This document shows positions 1 to 7,256 of a DNA stretch of 27,153 bases, piece by piece (within the stretch, counting starts at the first letter, position 1; each line of letters begins with the position of its first letter). The notes under the pieces were generated by a model, which saw only the letters and a program-made list of their open reading frames with translations, was not told the DNA's origin and did no database searches. Position numbers and translations under genes: made by a program. This DNA is from Anaerolineaceae bacterium UBA5311. GTDB taxonomy: Bacteria > Chloroflexota > Anaerolineae > Anaerolineales > Anaerolineaceae. The stretch spans positions 10,647 through 37,799 of the forward strand of contig DHRN01000103.1 in assembly GCA_002411175.1 (NCBI GenBank), read 5' to 3'.

Positions 1-183
1 GACAAGCCGCGTTCCCTACGATGATGGCTTCGCCGATTCAAACGTCTCGATTTACGTAAAGATGGCTTCGCCGGAACGGGACGAACCACATTCCATACAA
101 CAACTTCGCTTCGCCGGAACGGGACAAGCCGCGTTCCCTACGGAAAGATGGCTTCGCCGGAACGCGCGGTGCACGTTCCCTAC
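1..183 (-). repeat. Degenerate tandem array of ~43-bp units
   Basis: Read on the minus strand, this stretch is a series of imperfect units of about 43 bp. The core is GTAGGGAACGCGGCTTGTCC followed by CGTTCCGGCGAAGCCATCTT. At least two units are well preserved and others are partial or diverged. Each core contains a dyad, GGAACG with CGTTCC about 10 bases apart, so each unit could fold as a small hairpin. The same units occur in the opposite orientation at 17212-17345. An open frame runs through here on the minus strand, but it is made of repeat sequence and has no recognisable protein features, so I do not call a gene. The array may continue beyond the left edge of the window. Confidence 0.8.
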
Positions 184-260
184 AAAAAGGGTCACAAGTT
201 TTAGCTTGTACGATGTATTGTCCTCCTAAACAGAGAGTTGCGCAGCGTACATTGTAATGT

Positions 261-329
261 TCTTGTGGGTAAAGGTTCAGATTCTTACTTTGTATACTTC
301 GCATCAATTCGTCCAAAATGACAAAACCC
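261..329 (-). repeat. 69-bp dispersed repeat block, copy 1
   Basis: The reverse complement of this block matches 17138-17206 at 64 of 69 positions by my count, with no gaps. Its core on the minus strand reads GATGCGAAGTATACAAAGTA followed by AGAATCTGAACC. On its 3' side, after a unique spacer of about 80 bases, it is followed by the 43-bp array at 1-183, the same order as in the other copy. The GTCATT...GAACGAA start resembles the short GTCATTCTGA-type repeats also seen at 2182-2246 and near 26991. Confidence 0.85.
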
Positions 330-510
330 AGTCCCTCTTCCCTCTTTCCTGCTCACTGCTCACGTCCTGAACCCACTCCTTCGAATACATTAGATATTGC
401 GTTTTCAATCCAAGCACGTTCACATTTAAAATTGCTGGAATATGGCTGAGTCAGTAACGGTATAAAAGTCATTTTTGGGCTGATTACCATCTGCATTAAG
501 CGATGGATGT
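330..510. other. Non-coding gap upstream of the Elp3 gene
   Basis: No credible gene. Bases 331-363 are a pyrimidine-rich low-complexity tract of TCCCTCTTCC type, resembling the CT/GATCC-rich tract at 26906-26957. The remainder is AT-rich spacer leading to the promoter at 511-539. Open frames through this area on the minus strand lack protein-like features. Confidence 0.6.
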
Positions 511-539
511 TTGGAATTCGACCCGCTTTCATGTAGAAT
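511..539 (+). promoter_or_regulatory. Putative promoter of the Elp3 gene, leaderless
   Basis: A TTGGAA box at 511-516 and a TAGAAT box at 534-539 are separated by 17 bases, the ideal spacing for a sigma70-type promoter. The ATG at 547 begins only 7 bases after the -10 box, so transcription should start at or within a base or two of the start codon. There is no Shine-Dalgarno sequence. The in-frame TTG at 511 is better read as the -35 box than as a start codon. Confidence 0.5.
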
Positions 540-546
540 TACCATT

Positions 547-2169
547 ATGACAGATGAAGCACGCAAACAATGGCGCAGAAAACGGCAATATTCTGACGAG
601 GATATGCTCCTGGCGAATAAGATTTTGGAAGAAATCAAGCAGGGAGCAGATTCAAGAAAAGCGATCCGCTCCAATCCACTGCCGGGTGGGCGCGGCTTTT
701 TAGCCAAACATGCTCTTGTCGCGGCTTACCGTGATAAAGTGCGCACAGGAGAATGGGACGATGACCCGGTCCTGCTTTCCAAGATCCGTATGAAACCGAT
801 CCGCACGCTTTCCGGCGTCACCACAATCACTGTTCTAACCAGACCACACCCGTGCCCGGGCGAGTGCATCTTTTGCCCCACTGAAGAAGGACTGCCGCAA
901 AGTTATCTTTCTGACGAGCCCGGTGCCAGGCGCGGAGTGGAGCATGCATTTGACCCTTACACCCAGGTCACTTCCCGCTTGAAAGCGCTGCACGAGGTAG
1001 GTCACCCAACCGACAAAATCGAATTACTAATTTTGGGCGGCAGCTGGACGGCTTACCCCAGGCATTATCGGGAATGGTTCATTCGACGCTGTTTCGAAGC
1101 GCTAAACCAGGAAAACCCCGACGACAACCAGGGCGAAGTGAACCTTGCTGAGGTACAAAAGACCAACAGTAAGGCACGCCACCGCAACGTCGGTCTGGTG
1201 ATCGAAACCAGACCCGACCTGATTACCATCGACAACCTGATCGAGATGCGCAGGCAGGGAGTTACCAAGATGCAAATTGGCGTACAAAGCATGGACGACC
1301 GGGTTTTGGAGCTAAACCAGCGCGGGCATACCGCCCAACAAGCCGAGGAGGCAATTCGACTGGTGAGAGCTGCGGGCTATAAGGTCGTGGTCCATTGGAT
1401 GCCCAATTTGCTGGGGGCAACGCCTGAATCCGATCGGGAGGATTTCGCCCGCTTATGGCGCGAAGGTGGGATTAACCCGGATGAACTGAAGATCTATCCC
1501 TGCCAGCTGCTGCGCAATTCGGAACTTTTTACCTATTGGCAGCTCGGAGAATACAAACCGTATACAGAAGCGGAATTGATAGATATTCTTTCCGATATCA
1601 AGCTGACTGTACCACGGTTTTGCCGGATAAACCGCGTTATCCGCGACATTCCATCCACCCATGTAGTCGAAGGAAACCGCAATACCAGTTTGCGGCAGGA
1701 TGTCGCTTTTCAGATGAAAAAGCGCGGCACGGCTTGCCAGTGCATCCGCTGCCGCGAGATCCGCAAAGGTAAAATTGACGACCACGAACTGGTTTTTACC
1801 GACCTGGTCTATAAAGCAGGCTGGGCGGAGGAACATTTTCTCTCGTTTAATACACAGGATGACCATATTGTTGGTTTTTTGCGTTTGTCGCTGCCGGATA
1901 AGGATCATTTCTTCCCTGCGGATGAGCTGCAGGACGCAGCTATTATCCGGGAGGTGCATGTGTATGGACAGTCGATCGAGGTGGGTGGTGAAGGTGGCGG
2001 CTCAGCACAGCATCGCGGTTTGGGAAGCAGCCTGGTTGAAAAAGCGGCTGAAATTGCCCATTTACACGGCTATGAGAACCTGACGGTGATTTCTGCAGTA
2101 GGCACGCGCGAATACTATTCTACGAGAGGGTTTGAGCAGGAGGAATTGTATATGGTGCGGGAACTGTAA
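547..2169 (+). CDS. elp3: Elp3-family tRNA uridine(34) acetyltransferase (radical SAM + GNAT)
   Basis: About 540 residues. This is a bacterial/archaeal-type Elp3, an enzyme that installs the acetyl-derived side chain (cm5U series) on wobble uridine 34 of certain tRNAs, using S-adenosylmethionine and acetyl-CoA. The radical SAM cysteines are visible as C103-x3-C107-x2-C110 in HPCPGECIFCP. A further cysteine cluster, CQCIRCREI, typical of the family, follows in the second half. The C-terminal GNAT domain carries the acetyl-CoA loop QHRGLGSSLVEKA (from about residue 488) and YYSTRGF. I chose the ATG at 547 over an in-frame TTG 36 bases upstream, because the 12 extra residues look non-coding and a promoter lies there. 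Bacterial Elp3 is patchily distributed but known in Chloroflexota (the Dehalococcoides protein is structurally characterised). It is monocistronic and faces a convergent gene. Confidence 0.93.
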   Translation: MTDEARKQWRRKRQYSDEDMLLANKILEEIKQGADSRKAIRSNPLPGGRGFLAKHALVAAYRDKVRTGEWDDDPVLLSKIRMKPIRTLSGVTTITVLTRPHPCPGECIFCPTEEGLPQSYLSDEPGARRGVEHAFDPYTQVTSRLKALHEVGHPTDKIELLILGGSWTAYPRHYREWFIRRCFEALNQENPDDNQGEVNLAEVQKTNSKARHRNVGLVIETRPDLITIDNLIEMRRQGVTKMQIGVQSMDDRVLELNQRGHTAQQAEEAIRLVRAAGYKVVVHWMPNLLGATPESDREDFARLWREGGINPDELKIYPCQLLRNSELFTYWQLGEYKPYTEAELIDILSDIKLTVPRFCRINRVIRDIPSTHVVEGNRNTSLRQDVAFQMKKRGTACQCIRCREIRKGKIDDHELVFTDLVYKAGWAEEHFLSFNTQDDHIVGFLRLSLPDKDHFFPADELQDAAIIREVHVYGQSIEVGGEGGGSAQHRGLGSSLVEKAAEIAHLHGYENLTVISAVGTREYYSTRGFEQEELYMVREL

Positions 2170-2181
2170 CGAAATGCCCAT

Positions 2182-2246
2182 AATTCTGAAAGAAGCGAAG
2201 AATCCTGCCGATCGTAATGACAAGATCCTTCGCTAAAGTTCAGATT
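2182..2246. repeat. Inverted pair of GTCATTCTGA-type repeats between convergent genes
   Basis: Left arm 2182-2206 and right arm 2221-2246 are imperfect inverted copies of an ATTCTGAA...GCGAAG motif. The best paired part is GCGAAG with CTTCGC, extended on both sides with mismatches. It sits between the ends of the Elp3 gene (+) and the AIM24-family gene (-). A hairpin here could act as a two-way terminator, but there is no long T-run on either side. Confidence 0.55.
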
Positions 2247-2257
2247 GACAGATCTTC

Positions 2258-2938
2258 TTATCCACCCTTACCAGGCATAAAACTCGTCAGTCGTGCCGCG
2301 AAGGAGGCTGTGTTCAGCGATTGCAGCCAGATTTTGCCCGGACCTTCCAACACACTGAGGAACAAACCTTCTCCACCAAACAAGATATTGGTAAAGCCTT
2401 TCACGGTCTCGACATCGTATTTCACGTGAGATTCGAAAAAGGCGATATTACCAGTGTCGATTTTGATGCGCTGCCCGGGCGCGAGATCCATTTCCACGAT
2501 CGAGCCATCCAGCTCCAGGAATACCATGCCTGTACCACTGAGGCGCTGCATCAGGAATCCCTCACCGCCAAACAAACCGGTTTTCAGCTTGGTGACATAG
2601 GTTGAGAGCTCCACGCCGGGTTGGGCACAGAGGAAAGCAGATTTTTGAGCGATGTATTGTTTTTGTCCATCCAGCTGAAGGGCGCGAATCTCGCCGGGCA
2701 TGGCAGAGGTGAGCGTAATCTCGGCACCAGAAACCTTTGCGGTGTAGGTAGCCATAAACAGGGATTCTCCCGTCAGCATGCGCCCAAGACCTTTCATCAT
2801 ACCGCCGCGAACGTTTGTTTCCATTTGGAAATTGTCAGTCATCCAGCTCATGCCACCTGACTGCGTGTAGATACTCTCACCTGCGTCAAGCTGCAGGGTC
2901 AGACCCGGTAATTTGTCTCCAAAAATTTTGTATCTCAT
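2258..2938 (-). CDS. AIM24 / TIGR00266-family protein
   Basis: 226 residues, the usual length for bacterial members of this family. The beta-rich sequence starts MRYKIFGDKLPGLTLQL and includes the typical GESIYTQSGGMSWM segment, GLGRMLTGESLFMATY, and glycine-rich turns such as LFGGEGLF. The family is related to yeast mitochondrial AIM24 and is predicted to form a double-stranded beta fold. The biochemical role of the bacterial proteins is not established. There is no signal peptide or membrane segment, so it is probably cytoplasmic. A strong Shine-Dalgarno GGAGG lies about 5 bases before ATG. It lies 73 bases downstream of rpiB on the same strand and may be co-transcribed with it. Confidence 0.88.
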   Translation of the reverse strand: MRYKIFGDKLPGLTLQLDAGESIYTQSGGMSWMTDNFQMETNVRGGMMKGLGRMLTGESLFMATYTAKVSGAEITLTSAMPGEIRALQLDGQKQYIAQKSAFLCAQPGVELSTYVTKLKTGLFGGEGFLMQRLSGTGMVFLELDGSIVEMDLAPGQRIKIDTGNIAFFESHVKYDVETVKGFTNILFGGEGLFLSVLEGPGKIWLQSLNTASFAARLTSFMPGKGG

Positions 2939-3011
2939 ATAGCCTCCAAAAATTATTAATCTAAAAATTCAGAAGAGCAAACCCTTCTGTGAATCGCGAT
3001 AATTTGACCGC

Positions 3012-3542
3012 TCAGGGCAGGTCGGGGTCCTCCGCAGGAAGCTCTACCGGCTGCGTTGGTTCTTTTGTTTGCTCCTGTTGACCGTTGGGAGTGGGGATCA
3101 TATATTGTTGTTCGATGCGTGCGATCAAATCGACACGATGGGCATGGCGCCCACCTTCAAAGGAAGCATTCAGCCAGCCTTCAGTGATCAACGTTGCCAG
3201 ACCACCTGCAACCACGCGGGCGCCGAAACAAAGCACGTTGGCATTATTGTGCCGGCGGGCGAGTATGGCGGAATAGGGGTCGCTCACAGCGGCAGCGCGA
3301 ATCCCTGGGATTTTGTTGGCGGCAATGGACATGCCGATGCCAGTTCCACAGATCAGGATGCCGCGGTCAAACTGACCGGAAAGTATCGCTTTCGAAACCA
3401 ATTCGGCGATGCGGGGGTAATCGGAGCTTTCCGATGTAAACACACCAAAATCCTCAAAGGGGATCATACGGCTTTCAAGATAATTCTTGATCGTTTCTTT
3501 GAGTGCGAGAGCGCTATGGTCACAACCTATTGCTATTTTCAT
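3012..3542 (-). CDS. rpiB: Ribose-5-phosphate isomerase B (RpiB/LacAB family)
   Basis: 176 residues. RpiB interconverts ribose 5-phosphate and ribulose 5-phosphate in the pentose phosphate pathway. The N-terminus MKIAIGCDHSALALK carries the sugar-phosphate-binding Asp-His pair (D8, H9). The catalytic cysteine is C65 in ICGTGIGMSIAANK, and RRHNNANVL and EGGRHAHRV supply further active-site His, Asn and Arg residues. Family members are usually about 145-150 residues. This one adds a tail of about 25 residues rich in Pro, Glu and Gln (after residue 150) that looks disordered. Ribose 5-phosphate is the substrate of the prs product encoded nearby at 5692-6681. The protein could alternatively prefer another aldose phosphate such as allose 6-phosphate, which sequence alone cannot decide. 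Confidence 0.93.
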   Translation of the reverse strand: MKIAIGCDHSALALKETIKNYLESRMIPFEDFGVFTSESSDYPRIAELVSKAILSGQFDRGILICGTGIGMSIAANKIPGIRAAAVSDPYSAILARRHNNANVLCFGARVVAGGLATLITEGWLNASFEGGRHAHRVDLIARIEQQYMIPTPNGQQEQTKEPTQPVELPAEDPDLP

Positions 3543-3568
3543 AATGGAACCTCACTTTTCACTGGGAA

Positions 3569-3597
3569 ATTATAACTGTTAACACGTTAAAACCAAA
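3569..3597 (-). promoter_or_regulatory. Putative rpiB promoter with inverted repeat
   Basis: On the minus strand a perfect TATAAT (3574-3569) lies about 27 bases before the rpiB ATG, with a poor -35 (TTTGGT, 17-base spacing). The spacer contains TTAAC-AC-GTTAA (3579-3590), an inverted repeat with 5-base arms that could be an operator between the two promoter boxes. A GAGG motif 7-8 bases before ATG serves as ribosome binding site. Confidence 0.45.
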
Positions 3598-3639
3598 TCT
3601 TCATACAGACCTGACTAATTATATTTGTAAGTCCAGGTG

Positions 3640-3680
3640 GTGACATTTATCACTATGATTAGATTTTCCCTATGTATAAA
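3640..3680 (+). promoter_or_regulatory. CRP/FNR-type site and -10 box upstream of the epimerase gene
   Basis: GTGACATTTATCAC at 3640-3653 is an exact match to the GTGA-N6-TCAC core recognised by CRP-type regulators. A TATAAA box follows at 3675-3680 with no good -35 element. With transcription starting about 7 bases after that box, the site would be centred near -41, the position used by class II CRP activation. This is a pattern match only; no regulator gene lies in the window. Confidence 0.4.
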
Positions 3681-3735
3681 ATCTTAATCGACAGAAATAG
3701 CTTTTCTGCCCATTTAAATTGGTAGGTTAAAAAAT

Positions 3736-4752
3736 ATGATCTTAGTTATTGGTGCTGCCGGACACATCGGCAACGTTCTGGTGAGAGAGTTGACCAGCAG
3801 GGGTGAAAATGTAAAAGCCCTGGTGCTTCCCGGGGAAGACTGCCGACCGCTGGCAGATTCGAAAACTGAAATAGTGGAAGCAAACATCCTGGATTATCCC
3901 GCATTAACAAAAGCTATGGACGGTGTTAGTGTTGTTTTCCACCTGGCATCGCTTGTGGCTTTGGTCCCGGAACAATTTGAGATAATGCGTAAAGTGAACA
4001 TTGAAGGAACTGCCAACGTGATCAGGGCTTGTTTCGAAAACAACGTGAAGCGTCTGGTTTACACCAGTTCCATCCATGCCTACGGACATCCCGAAAAAGG
4101 ACTGGTGATCGATGAGAGCCTGCCATTTGACACAGTAGACAGGGGCGGTAGTTACGATCAGACCAAGGCAAAAGCCTCCGAATTGGTGGCAGAAGCAGCC
4201 AAAGACGGTTTAAATGCGGTTATTCTGGCTCCGACCGGCGTTATTGGACCTTACGACTTTAAACGCTCAGAAATGGGCGAAATGACTTACTACTGGATGA
4301 ATAGTTATCCTACGTTTACCCTTGATGGAGCTTACGATTTCGTGGATGTGCGCGACGTCGTCGCGGCTCATATTAAGGCGATTGAGCTGGGAGAACCCGG
4401 AGAGGCTTATATCTTGCCCGGTCACCGTATAACCGTGCGGGATTATCGCCGGCTCGTCCAGGAAGCCAGTGGGAAACGCGCTCCGGAGGTATATATACCG
4501 ACGAAATTTGCCCGGCTCTTCGCCCCGATGGTGGAGAAGGTTTATCGTGTGACCAAAACCCGTCCGCGATTTACACGTTATTCTCTCGACACACTGATGA
4601 GCAATTCGGTAATCAGCAGAGACAAGGCTGTGAGAGAGTTGGACTTTCAAGTCAGACCGATGATTGAGACAGTGACAGATACAGTTTGGTGGTGGCAGGA
4701 AAACGCCCGGATGATCAAACCGACCTTGCGTAATGCCTCGCCGGCAGGATAG
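3736..4752 (+). CDS. NAD(P)-dependent epimerase/dehydratase (extended SDR)
   Basis: 338 residues, an extended short-chain dehydrogenase/reductase related to sugar-nucleotide epimerases and dihydroflavonol reductase-like proteins. The Rossmann dinucleotide motif GAAGHIG is at residues 6-12. The catalytic set is a serine in YTSSIHAYG (about S111/S112) and the Tyr-x3-Lys pair Y140 and K144 in YDQTK. The substrate cannot be read from sequence: it may be a nucleotide sugar, a steroid- or flavonol-like ketone, or an aldehyde. The gene is alone on the plus strand, divergent from rpiB and convergent with mutM. Its leader is about 50 bases with only a weak ribosome binding site (GGTAGG). A possible CRP-type site lies upstream. 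Confidence 0.85.
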   Translation: MILVIGAAGHIGNVLVRELTSRGENVKALVLPGEDCRPLADSKTEIVEANILDYPALTKAMDGVSVVFHLASLVALVPEQFEIMRKVNIEGTANVIRACFENNVKRLVYTSSIHAYGHPEKGLVIDESLPFDTVDRGGSYDQTKAKASELVAEAAKDGLNAVILAPTGVIGPYDFKRSEMGEMTYYWMNSYPTFTLDGAYDFVDVRDVVAAHIKAIELGEPGEAYILPGHRITVRDYRRLVQEASGKRAPEVYIPTKFARLFAPMVEKVYRVTKTRPRFTRYSLDTLMSNSVISRDKAVRELDFQVRPMIETVTDTVWWWQENARMIKPTLRNASPAG

Positions 4753-4834
4753 TTTCGTCAGCCGGTTCTCATCAAAACGGTCGTTCTTTTTATAGTAATA
4801 AGAAGGATCAACGCAAGATTAATGGTGTATTTGC

Positions 4835-5671
4835 TCAGGATGACCGGCGTTGACAAACCGGGCAAAAATGCGTGCCGCGTTGGGCAACCTTAATTTTCTC
4901 GATGGGATGACCACACCTGGGGCAGGGGTTGCCTTCCTGCTGGTAAACCTGAAAATAGTTTTGAAAATCGCCTCCCCTGTAAACCCAGTCGATACTGGCT
5001 CCCTTTTGGTCTATCCCTTTGCTCAGCACGAAACGGATCGAATCGAGAAGCTTTTTTGCCTCATCACCGTTCAGAGAACTGCTCACCCGAGTGGGGTGAA
5101 GACCAGCCTTGTGCAGAGCTTCATCGGAATAGATGTTTCCAATCCCGGCGATGAAATGTTGATCCAACAGGAGGGGTTTTAGCTGCCTGGAACGCTCACG
5201 CAGCATTCCGTAAAAAACCTCTGCTGTCAGCTTCTCGTCGAATGGTTCCGGTCCCAGCTTTGAAAACAATTTGCTGGTATCGTTCAACAGCCAAACGCGT
5301 CCAAACTTGCGCATGTCATTAAAGACCAGCCGCCAGCCAGAATCAAAATCCATCCAAAACCGGTCATGGTCAGGGTTACGGTATGGAGCTGTTTCGGTTT
5401 GTTTTTCAAGGTAAAGGTCGCCGCTCATTCGCAGGTGAACCACGAGATAAGCGTCGCTGAGTGAGAAATAAAGAAATTTTGCCCTGCGATTAACCGCCAG
5501 GATTTCTTGTCCGGGCATAAAGCTCAAAAAAGTCTGAGGGTTTGGCGTCGCCAGAGAACCTGACCAAAGCAGCTGGCAGCTTCTTACTCTTTGGTTCAGG
5601 ATGGAAGGGCTTTGTTCAAAACCCTTGATAAGTCGCTGACGAATTGTCTCGACTTCTGGTAATTCAGGCAA
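4835..5671 (-). CDS. mutM: Formamidopyrimidine-DNA glycosylase (Fpg/MutM)
   Basis: 278 residues. MutM removes 8-oxoguanine and formamidopyrimidines from DNA and cuts the strand by beta/delta elimination. The mature protein would begin PELPEVET, giving the catalytic N-terminal Pro and adjacent Glu. The conserved Lys is K65 in NRRAKFLYF. The helix-two-turn-helix is around QHFIAGIGNIYSDEALH (171-187), and the C-terminal zinc finger uses C250, C253, C270 and C273 with the conserved Arg in QRGTHFCPVCQ. The start codon is TTG, fixed by the invariant PELPEVE N-terminus, with GAGGA as ribosome binding site. Last gene of the six-gene minus-strand run, 20 bases after prs. Confidence 0.97.
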   Translation of the reverse strand: MPELPEVETIRQRLIKGFEQSPSILNQRVRSCQLLWSGSLATPNPQTFLSFMPGQEILAVNRRAKFLYFSLSDAYLVVHLRMSGDLYLEKQTETAPYRNPDHDRFWMDFDSGWRLVFNDMRKFGRVWLLNDTSKLFSKLGPEPFDEKLTAEVFYGMLRERSRQLKPLLLDQHFIAGIGNIYSDEALHKAGLHPTRVSSSLNGDEAKKLLDSIRFVLSKGIDQKGASIDWVYRGGDFQNYFQVYQQEGNPCPRCGHPIEKIKVAQRGTHFCPVCQRRSS

Positions 5672-5691
5672 TTTTTCCTCAGAATCTGCTT

Positions 5692-6681
5692 CTATTCGTT
5701 GAACATTGCGCCAACGCTGGTGCCCTCGTTCGCCCGTTTGATCACTTCGCCCAAAAGTGGTCCCACGCTAAGGATCGTCAACCTGCTGCCAAACAATCTT
5801 TTGTCTTCTTCCGGCATCGGTATACTGTTGGTTGTGGTAAAGTGTTTAACGGGCAGAGCCGATAATCTTTGCGCGGCATTAGAAGACAGAACCGGATGGA
5901 TAAAGACCACGTGGATATCCCTGGCTCCGTTCGCCTTTGCCACCCCGACAGCCTCACAAATTGAACCGCCTGTATCAATTTCGTCATCGATAATTAAAAC
6001 ATCCCGGTCATAAACATCCCCGATCAGGTTGAGCGCTTCGGTGTGATCTTCGTTGTCCAGGCGCCTTTTTTCTATAAACGAGAGGGGAATATCAAGCGCC
6101 TGGGCGTACCTTCTTCCTGGTTTCGCGTAGCCAAGGTCGGCAGTAAGCAGAACCGGTCTGGTCATAGGCTTGATATATTCTTTAAGGTAGGGGCGCAGGA
6201 TATGGTAAGCGGAAAGCACATCGCCTGGAATGGAGAAGAAGCCCTGGATCTGACCTGCGTGCAAGTCCATGGTCATGTAGCGGTCTGCTCCGGCTACAAC
6301 CATCATATCAGCCACAAGTCGGGCAGTGATCGGAACCCGGGGCTGGTCCTTGCGGTCAGAACGACCATAACACATGTAGGGGAACACCAGCGTGATCCTC
6401 CCCGCGGAATCGAGCATCAGCGTTTGCGCCATGATAAGCAGTTCCATCAGGTTGCGGTGTACGGGGGTGGAAGTGGTTTGGATCACGTAGCAATCCTGCC
6501 CGCGCACTGAGGCATGTAATTTCACAAACAAGTTCTCATTAGTAAACTCATGAATGTCAACTCCACACAGTTCCAACCCCAGATAATCCGCGATTTCTTT
6601 AGCCAGATCTGGCGAAGCTGTGCCTGCAAACAAGCGAATATCGCCATAAAGTGAACTGGATTCCTTCTTGATACCGGTCAT
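5692..6681 (-). CDS. prs: Ribose-phosphate pyrophosphokinase (PRPP synthetase)
   Basis: 329 residues. The enzyme makes 5-phosphoribosyl 1-pyrophosphate from ribose 5-phosphate and ATP, feeding nucleotide, His and Trp synthesis. Visible motifs are the ATP-contact segment YGRSDRKDQPRVPITARL (105-122), MDLHAGQIQGFF (138-149), the flexible catalytic loop KRR...HTE (205-215) and the PRPP loop IDDEIDTGGSI (231-241). The last differs from the commoner DDMIDTAGTI, so this is a somewhat divergent member. The ribosome binding site AGGAGG overlaps the stop codon of the upstream GNAT gene, implying translational coupling. An ATG directly after that site is out of frame and quickly closed, so the ATG at 6681 is the start. 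Confidence 0.95.
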   Translation of the reverse strand: MTGIKKESSSLYGDIRLFAGTASPDLAKEIADYLGLELCGVDIHEFTNENLFVKLHASVRGQDCYVIQTTSTPVHRNLMELLIMAQTLMLDSAGRITLVFPYMCYGRSDRKDQPRVPITARLVADMMVVAGADRYMTMDLHAGQIQGFFSIPGDVLSAYHILRPYLKEYIKPMTRPVLLTADLGYAKPGRRYAQALDIPLSFIEKRRLDNEDHTEALNLIGDVYDRDVLIIDDEIDTGGSICEAVGVAKANGARDIHVVFIHPVLSSNAAQRLSALPVKHFTTTNSIPMPEEDKRLFGSRLTILSVGPLLGEVIKRANEGTSVGAMFNE

Positions 6682-6696
6682 GAAAAATCCATCCTC

Positions 6697-7248
6697 CTAC
6701 GGGTTTTGCACCCATTCTGTTTTGATGATACTCATGAAATCGACACCCCAATAGCGCCCACGGTGATAGCGTGCTTCACGCATGGTACCTTCGTACACAA
6801 AGCCGATCTTTTGATAGGCTCTTTTTCCCCGGTTGTTTCCTTCAAAAACCCGCAGATAGATACGATGAAGGTTCAATTCTTCGAATCCATACTGGCACGT
6901 TCGCCTCATCGCTTCAGAGCCATAGCCCTGATCCCAATACTCTTTTTCACCAATCATGATCCCTATCTCAGCCGAACGGTTGATTTGATGGATGTCCGCA
7001 AAGCCAATATTCCCGATTGGAATCCACACATCACTGTCTTGCTGGTGAATCTCGATGACTAATGGCATCTCAGTTCTGGGACCTGATGACATTTTTTCGA
7101 ACCAGGCTTCTTCCTGCAGAAGGTTATAAGCAGCAACTTGCTCCAGATTTTCAGTAACTTCAGGGTCATTGACCCATTTTAAGAACAGGGGCACATCCTC
7201 TCTTTCAGGAGCGCGCAGGCGAAGTCTTTTGGAATATAAAACTGGCAT
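6697..7248 (-). CDS. GNAT N-acetyltransferase, RimJ/RimL-like
   Basis: 183 residues, a single GNAT fold. The N-terminus LYSKRLRLRAPEREDVPLFL and the later segments GIMIGEKEYWDQGYGSEAMR (acetyl-CoA loop) and NLHRIYLRVFEGNNRGKRAY are typical of the RimJ/RimL/SpeG group, which acetylates protein N-termini, polyamines or small amines. The substrate is not predictable. It is preceded by TAGGAG as ribosome binding site, begins 8 bases after aspS ends, and is followed by prs 15 bases later. Confidence 0.88.
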   Translation of the reverse strand: MPVLYSKRLRLRAPEREDVPLFLKWVNDPEVTENLEQVAAYNLLQEEAWFEKMSSGPRTEMPLVIEIHQQDSDVWIPIGNIGFADIHQINRSAEIGIMIGEKEYWDQGYGSEAMRRTCQYGFEELNLHRIYLRVFEGNNRGKRAYQKIGFVYEGTMREARYHRGRYWGVDFMSIIKTEWVQNP

Positions 7249-7256
7249 TCTTACTC

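Noticed and set aside
1..183. Possible CRISPR array
   Set aside because: Units are contiguous and diverged, with no conserved repeat separated by unique equal-length spacers, and no cas gene is present.
38..316. Open frame of 92 codons on the minus strand
   Set aside because: It is composed of the dispersed 69-bp block and 43-bp array, with no ribosome binding site or protein family features. Such repeat-encoded ORFs are a common source of spurious annotations.
511..546. TTG start giving an Elp3 with 12 extra residues
   Set aside because: There is no ribosome binding site, the residues are not family-like, and the TTG coincides with a plausible -35 box.
3069..3575. Long plus-strand frame opposite rpiB
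   Set aside because: It is an antisense shadow of rpiB, whose family motifs are unambiguous, and it has no protein-like features of its own.
4753..4834. Terminator between the epimerase gene and mutM
   Set aside because: A TTTTT run is present near 4787, but no stable stem precedes it on either strand.
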